DNA from: Streptomyces maremycinicus
GTDB lineage: Bacteria; Actinomycetota; Actinomycetes; Streptomycetales; Streptomycetaceae
NCBI RefSeq assembly: GCF_001184025.1
Contig: NZ_BBYG01000010.1
Location: forward strand, 248,001 to 312,000
DNA: 64,000 nucleotides
Direction of reading: 5' to 3'
Positions 8,335 through 18,370 of the stretch are shown here, one piece after another. Each line of letters begins with the position of its first letter. Position 1 is the stretch's first letter. Below the pieces are notes generated by a model, which saw nothing but the letters and a program-made list of their open reading frames with translations, was not told the DNA's origin and ran no database searches. Made by a program: the position numbers and the translations under genes.

Positions 8335-8766
8335 ATGACCGCTACCGGTGTGCACCACGGACACGGAAGGGCGAGCGGCGGCGGAGCGTGGGTGACCGGC
8401 TGGACCGGCTTCGCCGGGGTCATGATGATTTTCGGCGGCCTGATGGCGATATTCCAGGGAATCGCCGCCATCGCCGAGGACGACGTCTTCGTCGTGACCC
8501 GCAATTACGCGTACAACTTCAACCTGACGAGCTGGGGCTGGATCCATCTCGTCCTCGGCGTTCTGGTCGCGCTCGCGGGCGCCGCTCTCTTCGGTGGCGC
8601 GGTGTGGGCGCGGGTCGTCGGTATCGCCGTCGCCGGTCTGTCGATGATCGCCAACTTCATGTGGCTGCCGTACCAGCCGGTCTGGGCCATCGTGATCATC
8701 GCCGTGGACGCCTTCGTCATCTGGGCGCTGTGCGTCGGAACGGGCCGGGAACCCCGCGCCGACTAG
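8335..8766 (+). CDS. DUF7144-type four-helix membrane protein
   Basis: 143 aa from ATG 8335, with GGGAGGAG 7 nt upstream. After a short Gly/His-rich N-terminus (GVHHGHGRASGGG) come four hydrophobic helices: WTGFAGVMMIFGGLMAIFQG, then about residues 60-85, 88-107 and 110-130. The segment between helices 1 and 2 (VVTRNYAYNFNLTSWGWIHL) is typical of this small actinobacterial integral-membrane family. Function is unknown; homologues often sit beside general stress genes. It is divergent from the SHOCT gene. Confidence 0.85.
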   Translation: MTATGVHHGHGRASGGGAWVTGWTGFAGVMMIFGGLMAIFQGIAAIAEDDVFVVTRNYAYNFNLTSWGWIHLVLGVLVALAGAALFGGAVWARVVGIAVAGLSMIANFMWLPYQPVWAIVIIAVDAFVIWALCVGTGREPRAD

Positions 8767-9072
8767 CCCCTTCGCGGCCCGTCCGGCCACCACTCCCGCC
8801 GGCCGCCCCGCGACCGGCGCCCCGACCCGGCGCACCCGTGCGACCGGCCCACCCATGCGACCGGCCCGCCTTGCGGCCGCGCCGTCCGACCGGCCCGCGC
8901 CTTCCGCGCGGGTCGGTCGGCGGTATTGGGCCGTTCGGCGTGGACGGGCACCCCGGGCGGCTGACAGGGGACGTGCCGCCGTGCCGTACCGGTCCCCGCG
9001 TGTTTTCGTTGTCGGGCGGATTCCTCTGCATATCCGCCGAATGTCCGCGCCGGTACGCACAGGGAGAGTCGA
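8767..9072. other. Intergenic region containing a terminator hairpin
   Basis: 306 nt without a supported gene. It is rich in imperfect GCGACCGGC units (8810-8875). A 15-bp hairpin with one G-U pair (arms 8886-8900 and 8906-8920, loop CTTCC) is probably the terminator of the DUF7144 gene. The ribosome binding site AGGGAGA for the next gene is at 9061-9067. Confidence 0.7.
8886..8920 (+). terminator. 15-bp stem-loop after the DUF7144 gene
   Basis: Arms CCGACCGGCCCGCGC and GCGCGGGTCGGTCGG with a 5-nt loop and a single G-U pair, 120 nt after the stop codon. Confidence 0.65.
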
Positions 9073-9918
<846 letters not shown>

Positions 9919-9980
9919 GACCCCGCACGGCTGAGCCCCCCACCCCCTCGAGCCATCCGGGACGAGCCACCGAGGACGAT

Positions 9981-11453
9981 GTGAACAGCGCGATCGACCA
10001 TCTGCTGGCGGACGCCCCCGCCCAACTGCTGCCGGCCCGGGAACTGATGGCCTTCACCCTGGCCTCCCACATCCTGCTCGTGCCCTTCGGCGTGGCCCTG
10101 CCCGCCATCACCCTCCTGATGCACTACCGCGGCCTGCGCAAGGGCGACGCCGTCGCGCTGCTGCTCGCACGGCGCTGGTCGGCGGTCATGGCCGTCCAGT
10201 TCGCCATCGGCATCGTGACCGGCACCGTCCTCTCCTTCGAACTGGGCCTGCTGTGGCCCGGGATGATGGGCCGGTGGGGCGATGTCTTCGGCCTCGGCTT
10301 CGGCGTCGAGGCCTGGGCGTTCTTCCTCGAGGCGATCCTCATCGCCCTCTACCTGTACGGCTGGCGCCGGCTCAGGCCGTGGACGCACTTCTGGCTCGGA
10401 CTGCCGCTGCCGCTGGCCGCCCTGATGGGGGCCTTCGGCATCGTGGCCGCCAACTCCTGGATGAACACCCCGCGCGGCTTCACCCTCGACGCCTCCGGCA
10501 GCCCCGTGGACGTCGACGTGCGCAGGGCGATCTTCACGCCGATGTTCGGCCCGGAGTACTGGCACTTCGTGACCGGAGTGGTGCTGACCGCCGGCTACGT
10601 CGTCGCCGGGGTGTACGCGGTCGGCTGGCTGCGCGGCCGCCGGGACCGCTACCACCGGCTCGGCTTCACCGTGCCGTTCTCCGTCGCCGCGATCCTGACC
10701 CCCGTGCAGTTCGTGCTCGGTGACTCGATCGCGCGGTCCGTCTTCCACGAGCAGCCGGTGAAGTTCGCGGCCACCGAGATCGTCTGGAAGACCGACACCC
10801 ATGTGCCGGAGTACGTCTTCGGGCGGCTGCATCCCGACGGGACGATCTCCGGCGGGATCAGGATCCCCCAACTGGACTCGATCCTCGCCGGTTTCAGCCC
10901 GGACACCAAGGTGACGGGCCTGTCCTCGGTCCCGGCGGGCGACCGCCCGACGGCGACCCAGGCGACCATCGCGCACTGGGCGTTCGACATCATGGTGACC
11001 ATCGGCAGCCTGCTCGTCCTGCTCGCCCTCTGGTACGGCTGGTGCTGGCTCCGCCGCCGTGACCTGCCGAGGTCACCGTGGTTCTTCCGGTGCGCGGCGG
11101 TGGCCGGCGGCGCCTGTCTGCTGACCGTGGAGTGCGGCTGGATCACCACCGAGGTGGGCCGGCAGCCCTGGATCGTCTACCAGAACATGCGGGTCGCGGA
11201 GGCCGTGACGGACACCCGGGCCTCGACCCTGTGGACGATGCTCGGCATCGTGGTGGTCCTCTACGTCCTGGTGTTCGCCGCGTTCCTGACCGTCCTGCGG
11301 AGGATGAGCGCACGGTGGCGGCTCGCCGACGAGAGCGCTCCGACGGCGGCCGGCACCGCGGACGCAGCGGCCGCCGGGGACGTCGAGGGCGACACCCCCT
11401 ACGGGCCCCGGCCGTTGTCCCCGACCGGCGGCGGGGACGGGGGACCGGCATGA
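9981..11453 (+). CDS. cydA: Cytochrome bd ubiquinol/menaquinol oxidase subunit I
   Basis: 490 aa from GTG 9981 (GAGGA 4 nt upstream). Typical CydA features: FTLASHILLVPFGVALP with the heme-ligand His, VEAWAFFLEAILIALYLYGW, NSWMNTPRGF, the short Q-loop with WKTDTHVPEYVFG, and the GRQPW-type signature (EVGRQPWIVY). Nine hydrophobic helices are evident. With CydB it reduces O2 to water using quinol, with high O2 affinity and without proton pumping. The C-terminal about 40 residues are Ala/Gly-rich and variable. It overlaps cydB by 4 nt (ATGA). The cydDC assembly genes are not adjacent. Confidence 0.95.
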   Translation: MNSAIDHLLADAPAQLLPARELMAFTLASHILLVPFGVALPAITLLMHYRGLRKGDAVALLLARRWSAVMAVQFAIGIVTGTVLSFELGLLWPGMMGRWGDVFGLGFGVEAWAFFLEAILIALYLYGWRRLRPWTHFWLGLPLPLAALMGAFGIVAANSWMNTPRGFTLDASGSPVDVDVRRAIFTPMFGPEYWHFVTGVVLTAGYVVAGVYAVGWLRGRRDRYHRLGFTVPFSVAAILTPVQFVLGDSIARSVFHEQPVKFAATEIVWKTDTHVPEYVFGRLHPDGTISGGIRIPQLDSILAGFSPDTKVTGLSSVPAGDRPTATQATIAHWAFDIMVTIGSLLVLLALWYGWCWLRRRDLPRSPWFFRCAAVAGGACLLTVECGWITTEVGRQPWIVYQNMRVAEAVTDTRASTLWTMLGIVVVLYVLVFAAFLTVLRRMSARWRLADESAPTAAGTADAAAAGDVEGDTPYGPRPLSPTGGGDGGPA

Positions 11454-12499
11454 CCGAGGACGTCGTCGCCTGGGTGCTGCTGGCCGTGGTGGCCGCCTAC
11501 GCCTGTGCCGGCGGCACGGACTACGGCGCCGGGTTCTGGGACCTGCTCGCCGGCGGCACCGAGCGGGGCAAGCGCCCCAGGTGGCTCATCGACCACGCCA
11601 TGGCACCGGTGTGGGAGACCAACAACGTCTGGCTCATCTTCATCCTGGTCATCATGTGGACCGGCTTCCCGGTCCTGTTCCAGACGGTCTTCACGGCCAT
11701 GTGGCTGCCGCTGGCGCTGGCGGCCGTGGGACTCGTCCTGCGCGGCGCCGGGTTCGCCCTGCGCAAGCCCACCCAGCGCCTCGCCGGACGCAGGGTCTAC
11801 GGCGCCGCCTTCGCCGTCTCCTCGCTGCTGACGCCCTTCTTCCTCGGAGCGGCCGTCGGCGGGCTGGCCACGGGCCGGGTGGCTCCCGGCACGAAGGCGT
11901 CGGCCGACGCCTGGTCCAACGGCACCTCCGTGATCGCCGGGCTGCTGACCGTCGCCGCGACCGCCTTCCTCGGGGCGGTGTTCCTGACCGCCGACGCCCG
12001 CCGCTTCGACGCCGCCGACCTGGTCGGGTACTTCCGGCTGCGGGCCTGGTGCAGCCTGGGCGCCCTCGCCGTCCTGGCGGTCGTCGGCCTCGCCGTGACC
12101 GGCGACGACGCGCGCTACGTCCACGACCGGCTGACCGGCGGGATCGGTCTCACCCTCGTCCTGCTCGCGGTCGTCGGCGCGCTGGCCACCGCCGGGCTGC
12201 TGTACCGCACCGCCACGGGCTGGGCGAGGATCACCGCCGTCGGCAGCGTGGCCCTCGTCGTCGTGGCATGGGGGCTGGCCCAGCGGCCCTACCTCATCCC
12301 CACCTCGCTGACCGTCTCCGAGGCGGCCGGCGCGACGACGACACTGCGCTGGCTGCTGCTGGTCACGGCCATCGCCGTGGTGCTCGTCGGGCCGCCCCTC
12401 GTCCTGCTCTACCGGCTCGACACCGCCGGGGCCCTCCAGCCCCTCGCCGAGGCGGACCTGCGGCGGACGGCGGCCGGCCGGGAGCCCGAGAACACGTGA
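11450..12499 (+). CDS. cydB: Cytochrome bd oxidase subunit II
   Basis: 349 aa; the start ATG overlaps the cydA stop. Characteristic CydB segments: GGTDYGAGFWDLLAGG, IDHAMAPVWETNNVWLIF, TPFFLGAAVGGLATGRV and LAQRPYLIPTSLTVSEAAG. It has eight or nine hydrophobic helices. It pairs with CydA in the membrane and supports heme and quinol function. It overlaps the gluconokinase gene by 4 nt (GTGA), so three genes are translationally coupled. Confidence 0.95.
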   Translation: MTEDVVAWVLLAVVAAYACAGGTDYGAGFWDLLAGGTERGKRPRWLIDHAMAPVWETNNVWLIFILVIMWTGFPVLFQTVFTAMWLPLALAAVGLVLRGAGFALRKPTQRLAGRRVYGAAFAVSSLLTPFFLGAAVGGLATGRVAPGTKASADAWSNGTSVIAGLLTVAATAFLGAVFLTADARRFDAADLVGYFRLRAWCSLGALAVLAVVGLAVTGDDARYVHDRLTGGIGLTLVLLAVVGALATAGLLYRTATGWARITAVGSVALVVVAWGLAQRPYLIPTSLTVSEAAGATTTLRWLLLVTAIAVVLVGPPLVLLYRLDTAGALQPLAEADLRRTAAGREPENT

Positions 12500-13074
12500 C
12501 CGGTGGCGGGGAGACGGCCCCCGGAGAGCCGGTCCCGGTGGCCGGGCAGGGGCCGGCGGTCGTGCTGGTCCTCGGCGTGTCCGGTTCCGGGAAGACCACC
12601 GTCGGCACGGCGGTCGCCGAGCGGCTCGGCGTGACGTTCGTCGACGGCGACGACTTCCACAGCGCCGCGAACATCGCCAAGATGACCGCCGGCCACGCGC
12701 TGGACGACGCGGACCGCGCGCCCTGGCTGCGTGCCGTCGCCGACCGCATCCGGCACTCCGCCGAGGCCGGGGAGGGGCTGGTCGTCGCCTGCTCGGCCCT
12801 CAGACGGGCCTACCGCGACGCACTCCGTCCGGCCGCGGCAGGCAGGCTCTGGTGCCTCTTCCTCGCCCTGGACCGGGACACCGCACGGGACCGGGTGTCC
12901 CGGCGCACCGGTCACTTCATGCCCGCCCGGCTGGTCGACTCGCAGTTCGCGACGCTGGAGCCGCTGGCGCCGGACGAGCCGGGCCTGACCCTGGACGCCA
13001 CGGCCGACCTTCCGGCCGCTCTGGCCCGGGTCCCGGCCGCCGTCGCCGCCTTCGAGCGGTCGACCGGCCGCTGA
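12496..13074 (+). CDS. gntK: Gluconokinase (thermoresistant GntK type)
   Basis: 192 aa from GTG 12496, overlapping the cydB stop. The P-loop is GVSGSGKTT (about residues 28-36), followed by VDGDDFHSAANIAKMTAGHALDD split across the substrate region, then VACSALRRAYRDALR and RTGHFMPARLVDSQFATLEPL, all diagnostic of GntK. It phosphorylates D-gluconate to 6-phosphogluconate, feeding the pentose phosphate pathway. Linking it to cydAB is unusual, but may couple respiration with gluconate made by the SDR dehydrogenase upstream (inference). The last codons and the TGA lie in the first unit of a 27-bp tandem repeat. Confidence 0.93.
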   Translation: MTGGGETAPGEPVPVAGQGPAVVLVLGVSGSGKTTVGTAVAERLGVTFVDGDDFHSAANIAKMTAGHALDDADRAPWLRAVADRIRHSAEAGEGLVVACSALRRAYRDALRPAAAGRLWCLFLALDRDTARDRVSRRTGHFMPARLVDSQFATLEPLAPDEPGLTLDATADLPAALARVPAAVAAFERSTGR

Positions 13075-13261
13075 CGGGCCGAGCGGTCCCCTGGCCGCCG
13101 ACGGACCGACCCGTTCATTGGTCGCCGACGGACCGACCCGTTCATTGGTCGCCGACGGACCGACCCGTTCACCGGCCGCTGACGGGCCGAGCGGTCCCCT
13201 GGCCGCCGACGGACCGACCCGTTCACCGGCCGCTGACGGGCCGAGCGGTTCACCGGCCGCC
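13073..13261. repeat. 27-bp minisatellite, seven units
   Basis: Seven head-to-tail 27-nt units beginning GACGG(A/G)CCGA. Two sequence classes occur: one has ACCGACCCGTTC and one has GCCGAGCGGTCC or GCCGAGCGGTTC. The array starts inside the gntK stop codon and ends 6 nt before the antiporter stop. The mosaic order of the classes suggests unequal recombination. The period is divisible by three, so all six frames remain periodic, but no start or codon signal supports translation. Confidence 0.95.
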
Positions 13262-13267
13262 GACGGG

Positions 13268-15016
13268 TCAGGCGCTCAGGAGTACCGCGATGTCTCCCGG
13301 CCGCGGCGCCGGACCGGCGGTACGGGTGACGGGAAGGAGCCGCCCGTCTCCCCGCACCAGGAACAGCAGCCGGTGTCCGGCCGGAACGCCGCCGTCGAGG
13401 CGGTACGTCACGACCCGTGCGCCCCCGGCGTGACGGCGCGCCAGTTCAGGGCCGGTCAGGTCCGGATCGAAGAGCACCTCGCCGCCCCCGTAGGGCGTGA
13501 TGACGCCCTGGCTCCCGGCGGGCGGCCGCAGCCGGTGGACCGTGCCCTCGACGCTGCCCTCTAGGTGGGTGGCCGCCAGGGCGTTGAAGTCGTCCTCGCC
13601 GGTGAGGAGCAGGACCCCGGTGAGGCCCTCGAGTTCGGCGCCCTCGCCGGTGGCCGCGGCGAACAGCTCCCCGGGGGCGAGTTCGATCCCGGCCGCCCTG
13701 ATGCTGTCCCGCTCCGTCTCGCGCCCCGCCCACATCACCACGTCCAGCCCGGCCGACCGCAGGGCCCGCCCCAGATCGACCACCCATGGATCGCCGCCCA
13801 CGAGCAACGGCCGGGACCGCGCCGAGCGCACCACACCCAGCCGCCGGGCCACCGGTGCCGCGCTCAGTCCGTACAGGGTGACGGTGGCGACGATCACCAC
13901 GAACGTGGCCGGCAGGATCTTCGCGGCGCCGCCGACGCCCTGCTCGACCAGCGTGGCCGAGAACGTCGAGGCGGTGGCCGCGGCCACGATCCCGCGCGGC
14001 GCCATCCAGCCGAGAAAACCGCGTTCCCCCGCCTTCAGATCGGTTCCCCATGCCGACACGGCCGCCACCAGGGGCCGGGCCACCAGCACCAGGAACGCCG
14101 CGAGCCCCAGCGCCGGCAGCAGCACGCCCCGCAGGGACTGGGGGCTGACCGTGGCCGAGATGGAGATGAACAGCAGCCCGATGACCAGATTCACCAGCGT
14201 CTCGAAGAACGGTCGCCGGGCGGCGGCGCCCCCACCGGGCAGGTTCGCCACCGCCAGCCCCATCAGGACGGCGGCGATGAGCCCCGTGTCGTCCCGGACG
14301 ACATCGCAGGCGGCGGCCACCCCGACCACCGCGGCGAGCTGCACCGTGGTGGCGAGCACCTCCCCGAGCCGCAGTGTGCGCAGCGCCACGGTCAGCACGG
14401 CCGCTCCGACGAGGCCTCCCGCCACCCCGACCGCCGTGCTGACGGCGAAGGCACCGACCCTGCTGCCGAAACCGTCGGGCCCGCCGGCCGTGACGGTGTG
14501 GAAGACCAGCGCGCCGAGGATGCCGCCCACGGGGTCGATCAGCGACCCCTCCCAGACCAGGATCCGCCGCAGTCGCTCCGTGGGGCGGACGAAGGCGAGC
14601 AGCGGGCCGACGACCGTGGGCCCGGACACGACGAGGATCGCCCCGAGCATGACCGCCGCGCCGTGTGACATGCCGAGCAGCGGCATGGCCACCAACGCCG
14701 CCGACGCGCCGGTGAACAGCGCGCCGAACCAGATCAGCCGCACCACGACCCGGCGCGTGTGGGCCCGGAAACTCCGCAGGTCCAGACCGAGTCCGGCGTC
14801 GTAGAGGATCACCGCGACGGCCAGCGAGACCAGCGGGGAGAAGGTGCTGCCGAGGAGCCGCTCGGGGTCGATGTCGTCGGTCAGCGCGCCCGCGGTGAAT
14901 CCGACGGGCAGCAGCACGATCAGTGCGGGGACGCGCAGCCGGTAGGCCAGTACCTGGGAGCCGACAGCCAGCACGACGATCAGGCCGAGGCCCAGGAACA
15001 CCTGGTCTTCTGTCAC
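13268..15016 (-). CDS. Cation:proton antiporter (CPA1 family) with C-terminal RCK/TrkA-like domain
   Basis: 582 aa from GTG 15016. About 12-13 hydrophobic segments fill residues 5-385, including ILYDAGLGLDLRSFR, LVVSGPTVVGPLLAFVR and LVWEGSLIDPVGGI, the Na+/H+-exchanger core with the conserved acidic residue in the DPVGG segment. After residue about 395 comes a soluble nucleotide-binding regulatory domain (RPLLVGGDPWVVDLGRALRS; LTGEDDFNALAATHLEG) and then a TrkA-C-like tail. It exchanges Na+ or K+ for H+ at the cytoplasmic membrane. It follows the DUF6325 gene by 13 nt, so the two form an operon. Confidence 0.9.
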   Translation of the reverse strand: MTEDQVFLGLGLIVVLAVGSQVLAYRLRVPALIVLLPVGFTAGALTDDIDPERLLGSTFSPLVSLAVAVILYDAGLGLDLRSFRAHTRRVVVRLIWFGALFTGASAALVAMPLLGMSHGAAVMLGAILVVSGPTVVGPLLAFVRPTERLRRILVWEGSLIDPVGGILGALVFHTVTAGGPDGFGSRVGAFAVSTAVGVAGGLVGAAVLTVALRTLRLGEVLATTVQLAAVVGVAAACDVVRDDTGLIAAVLMGLAVANLPGGGAAARRPFFETLVNLVIGLLFISISATVSPQSLRGVLLPALGLAAFLVLVARPLVAAVSAWGTDLKAGERGFLGWMAPRGIVAAATASTFSATLVEQGVGGAAKILPATFVVIVATVTLYGLSAAPVARRLGVVRSARSRPLLVGGDPWVVDLGRALRSAGLDVVMWAGRETERDSIRAAGIELAPGELFAAATGEGAELEGLTGVLLLTGEDDFNALAATHLEGSVEGTVHRLRPPAGSQGVITPYGGGEVLFDPDLTGPELARRHAGGARVVTYRLDGGVPAGHRLLFLVRGDGRLLPVTRTAGPAPRPGDIAVLLSA

Positions 15017-15029
15017 CGCGGCCGCATCG

Positions 15030-15485
15030 CTACGTCGTCGGCGGCCGCACGTCGTCCGTCTCGTCCAGCGCCGCCAGCACGGCCGGTACCGGGATCCGAC
15101 CGGAGGCGACCAGCTGCGCGCCGCCGCGGCGCAGGGAGGTGGCGAAGGGCGCGGCCCACAGGTTCTCGTAGACGAGGATCGCCGCGGAGTTGCCGGGGCT
15201 CAGCGCGCTGCCGGCCTCCTCGATGTCGTCCTGGCCCAGCAGGCCGGAGGAGGCACCCTCGAAGACGGCCAGGTCCAGCACGCCGTCGCCGGTGAGGTCG
15301 GCGATCTCCAGGCCGACCACGGAGCCGTCCGCCTCCTTGCGGACGAACAGCAGATCGAGGATGCGCACGACGCCGCGGTCCACCAGGTCGACCAGCAGCG
15401 GAAAGCCCTCGCCGGTCATGCGGCTGCCGGGAAACTCCACGACGATGTAGTCGATCGGTCCCATTTCGACGAAATCTTCGCTCAC
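15030..15485 (-). CDS. DUF6325-family protein
   Basis: 151 aa. The block MGPIDYIVVEFPGSRMTGEG followed by LVDLVDRGVVRILDLLFVRK is typical of a small actinobacterial family (DUF6325). It has no signal peptide or membrane segment. An internal ATG (MGPIDY, residue 8) is an alternative start. The C-terminus ends with a conserved short pattern (GRIPVPAVLAALDE). Members sit beside membrane or stress genes and have no assigned function. Just 13 nt separate it from the antiporter, so it may modulate that transporter (inference). Confidence 0.8.
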   Translation of the reverse strand: MSEDFVEMGPIDYIVVEFPGSRMTGEGFPLLVDLVDRGVVRILDLLFVRKEADGSVVGLEIADLTGDGVLDLAVFEGASSGLLGQDDIEEAGSALSPGNSAAILVYENLWAAPFATSLRRGGAQLVASGRIPVPAVLAALDETDDVRPPTT

Positions 15486-15664
15486 GGCTTCACCCCTGGG
15501 TGGTCATGGCATTCGGCATCGCCCTGTCCTCGGGTCTCATTGCAGCATCGGACGGTGGCGGCCGCACTTCGGTGCGCCGCTCACCCGCGCCGCTCCCGCC
15601 CGGTCCGTCCGCGGGCCCGGCGACCCGGCGTGCGCGGGCCCGGGTCCTGCCGGAGGGTGAGGGC

Positions 15665-16597
15665 ATGGGGACGACCGGCGAGCTGAGCGAGGCCGACTTC
15701 CGGCGCCTGTACCGGCGTCTGCGCGACACGTCCCCCGGCGGCACCGCCCGCCGGGGCGCCCTGGACACGATCACCGCGGACCACGTGCGCGCCGCCGTAC
15801 GCGAGGTGCGGTCGGGGCGCACGGTGTCGCTCGCCGCCCCCGTGAACACCCGCACCGGGCCCGACGACGCCGAACCGGCCGAACACCGGCTCACCGCCCC
15901 CGCCGGCGGCCGACCCCGGCCGAGCGGCCTGGAGTTCGCCCGGGACCGCTTCGCGATGAACGTCCACGGCGATGTGGACAGCCACCTCGACGCCCTGTGC
16001 CACGTCGTCTACGACGGCACCCTGCACGGCGGTGTCCCGGCGGGTGAGGTGCTGTCGCCGGAGGGGGCGGCCGCCCTGTCCGTCGACCTCGCCCGCGACG
16101 GCATCGTCGGACGCGGCGTCCTCCTCGACATCCCCCGGCTGCACGGCGTGCGCTGGCTCGAACCCGGCGCGCGGGTGGGGGCCGACGAACTCGCCGCCGC
16201 CGAGGCCCGGCAGGGGGTCCGGGTCGGCCGCGGCGACATCCTGTTCGTACGGGTCGGCCACCGCCTGCGCCGCGAGGAACTCGGCCCCTGGGACGTGGCC
16301 GGCGCACGTGCCGGGCTCCATCCGACGGCAATGGAGTTCCTGGCCGAGCGGGAGGTGGCCGTCCTCGGCGGTGACGGCAACAACGACAGTGCGCCCAGCG
16401 CCGTCCGGGAGGTCGCGTTCCCGGTCCATGTGCTGGGCATCCACGGCATGGGTCTGCACCTGCTGGACTATCTGCGCTTCGAGGACCTCGTGCCGGTCTG
16501 CGCGGCGGAGGGCCGCTGGTCGTTCCTCTGTGTCGTCGCCCCGCTCCGGTTGCCCGCGGCCACCGGCTCTCCCGTCAACCCGCTGGCGATCCTGTGA
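15665..16597 (+). CDS. Cyclase-family (kynurenine formamidase-like) metal-dependent hydrolase
   Basis: 310 aa from ATG 15665, with GGAGG about 9 nt upstream; the frame is open to 15500 but that part looks like leader. The metal-binding motif HGDVDSHLDALCH (about residues 97-109) corresponds to the HxGTHxDxPxH motif of the cyclase/formamidase family. FVRVGHRLRREELGPWDVAG and LHPTAMEFLAEREVAVLGGD match the C-terminal core, with a distal metal-site region VHVLGIHGMGLHLLDYL. Such enzymes hydrolyse amide or lactone bonds (kynurenine formamidase, isatin hydrolase). The real substrate is unknown. Confidence 0.88.
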   Translation: MGTTGELSEADFRRLYRRLRDTSPGGTARRGALDTITADHVRAAVREVRSGRTVSLAAPVNTRTGPDDAEPAEHRLTAPAGGRPRPSGLEFARDRFAMNVHGDVDSHLDALCHVVYDGTLHGGVPAGEVLSPEGAAALSVDLARDGIVGRGVLLDIPRLHGVRWLEPGARVGADELAAAEARQGVRVGRGDILFVRVGHRLRREELGPWDVAGARAGLHPTAMEFLAEREVAVLGGDGNNDSAPSAVREVAFPVHVLGIHGMGLHLLDYLRFEDLVPVCAAEGRWSFLCVVAPLRLPAATGSPVNPLAIL

Positions 16598-16774
16598 CAC
16601 CGGCCGACCGGCCGACCGCTCGCGCCCAGGTAGGGGGCGGCGCCGTGTCCCGGCGCCCCGGTTCACCCGGCCGGCCCGACTCGCCGGGGCCATCGCCCGG
16701 AGATACGTTGGTGATCGGGCCGGGCGGCCCTTCCCCCGGCAGGACCGGCACAGGCTCCGAGGACGGTGTCCGGC

Positions 16775-18370
16775 ATGACCGACGCGCAGTACTACGACGT
16801 CATCATCATCGGGACCGGTGCGGGCGGTGGCACCCTCGCCCATCGGCTGGCACCCACCGGCAAACGGATTCTCCTGCTGGAACGCGGCGGCTATCTCCCC
16901 CGTGAACGGGACAACTGGGACTCCACCGCGGTCTTCGTCAAGGGGAAGTACCGTGCACCGGAGTTCTGGTACGACAAGGACGGGAAGGAGTTCCCGCCCG
17001 AGGTCAACTACTACGTCGGAGGCAACACCAAGTTCTACGGCGCCGCGCTGTTCCGGCTGCGTCCCGAGGACTTCGGCGAACTCCGCCACCACGACGGCGT
17101 GTCCCCGGCCTGGCCGCTGAGCTACGAGGAACTCGAGCCCTACTACACGCGGGCCGAACACCTCTATCTCGTCCACGGCCGGCACGGCGAGGACCCCACC
17201 GAGGGCCCCACCAGCGCCCCGTACGCCCACCCGCCGGTCCGGCACGAGCCGCGTATCCAGCGGCTCAGCGACGACCTGGAGAAGCAGGGGCTGCATCCCT
17301 TCCACCTGCCGATCGGGGTGAACCTCACCCAGGACGACCGGGGCCGGGCCACCCACACCAGCGCCTGCATCCGCTGCGACCGCGTCGACGGATTCCCCTG
17401 TCCGGTCGGGGCCAAGTCCGACGCGCAGGTCATCTGTGTCGACCCGGCGCTCGAACACGCCAACGTCGAGATGGTCACCCACGCGGACGTACGGCGGCTG
17501 GAGACGGACGCGACCGGCCGCAGTGTCACCTCGGTCGTCGCCAGGGTGGGGGAGCCGGGCGACGGGGAGGCCGCGACCGTGGAGTTCCGCGCCGACATCG
17601 TGGTGGTCGCCTGTGGCGCCGTCAACTCCGCCGTCCTGCTCCTGCGTTCGGCCAACGACCGGCATCCGCGGGGCCTGGCCAACAGCTCGGACGTGGTGGG
17701 CCGGTACTACATGCGGCACAACAACCTGGCCCTGATGGCGGTGTCCAGGGAACCGAACGACACGAAGTTCCAGAAGACCCTGGCGCTGCACGACTGGTAC
17801 CTGGGGTCCGACGACTGGGACTACCCCCTCGGCGGCATCCAGATGCTCGGCAAGTCGGACGCCGCGCAGATCCACGGCGAAGCGCCCCGCTGGGCCGGGG
17901 CGGTGGCCCCCGACATGCCGTTCGAGGTGCTCGCCCATCACGCGGTCGACTTCTGGCTGTGCGGCGAGGACCTGCCCGCCCCCGGCAACCGCGTCACCCT
18001 GGACCGGGACGGCGGCATCCACCTGGCCCTCGACGAGAAGAACAACGTCGCCGGACTGAACCGCCTGCGGCACCGGCTCCAGGGCATGCTCGGGAAGCTG
18101 GGCATGGAGGAACACCACCTCCTGTCGCACAGCATCTATCTGCACAAGGGCATGCCCATCGGCGCCACGGCGCACCAGGCGGGCACGGTCCGCTTCGGCG
18201 ACGACCCCGCCGCCTCCGCTCTCGACGTCCACTGCAAGGCCCACGACCTGGACAATCTCTACGTCGTCGACACGAGCTTCTTCCCGAGCATCGGGGCGGT
18301 CAACCCGTCCCTGACGGCCATCGCCAACGCGCTGCGCGTCGGCGACCACCTCGCGGAGCGGCTGACCTGA
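16775..18370 (+). CDS. GMC-family FAD-dependent oxidoreductase
   Basis: 531 aa from ATG 16775, with GAGGA 11 nt upstream; GTG 16766 is an alternative. Begins with the FAD Rossmann motif VIIIGTGAGGGTLAHRL and ERGGYLP. The centre holds VGGNTKFYGAALFRLRPEDF, the GMC FAD-attachment region, and VVVACGAVNSAVLLLRS. The C-terminal block VVDTSFFPSIGAVNPSLTAI is the GMC oxidase catalytic/FAD signature. A cluster CIRCDRVDGFPCPVG resembles the segment found in bacterial sorbose/choline-type members. It oxidises an alcohol with FAD. It is a single gene ending in a palindromic terminator. Confidence 0.92.
   Translation: MTDAQYYDVIIIGTGAGGGTLAHRLAPTGKRILLLERGGYLPRERDNWDSTAVFVKGKYRAPEFWYDKDGKEFPPEVNYYVGGNTKFYGAALFRLRPEDFGELRHHDGVSPAWPLSYEELEPYYTRAEHLYLVHGRHGEDPTEGPTSAPYAHPPVRHEPRIQRLSDDLEKQGLHPFHLPIGVNLTQDDRGRATHTSACIRCDRVDGFPCPVGAKSDAQVICVDPALEHANVEMVTHADVRRLETDATGRSVTSVVARVGEPGDGEAATVEFRADIVVVACGAVNSAVLLLRSANDRHPRGLANSSDVVGRYYMRHNNLALMAVSREPNDTKFQKTLALHDWYLGSDDWDYPLGGIQMLGKSDAAQIHGEAPRWAGAVAPDMPFEVLAHHAVDFWLCGEDLPAPGNRVTLDRDGGIHLALDEKNNVAGLNRLRHRLQGMLGKLGMEEHHLLSHSIYLHKGMPIGATAHQAGTVRFGDDPAASALDVHCKAHDLDNLYVVDTSFFPSIGAVNPSLTAIANALRVGDHLAERLT

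Noticed and set aside
13073..13261. CRISPR-like array
   Set aside because: Units are contiguous 27-mers with no unique spacers and no cas genes nearby; this is a minisatellite.
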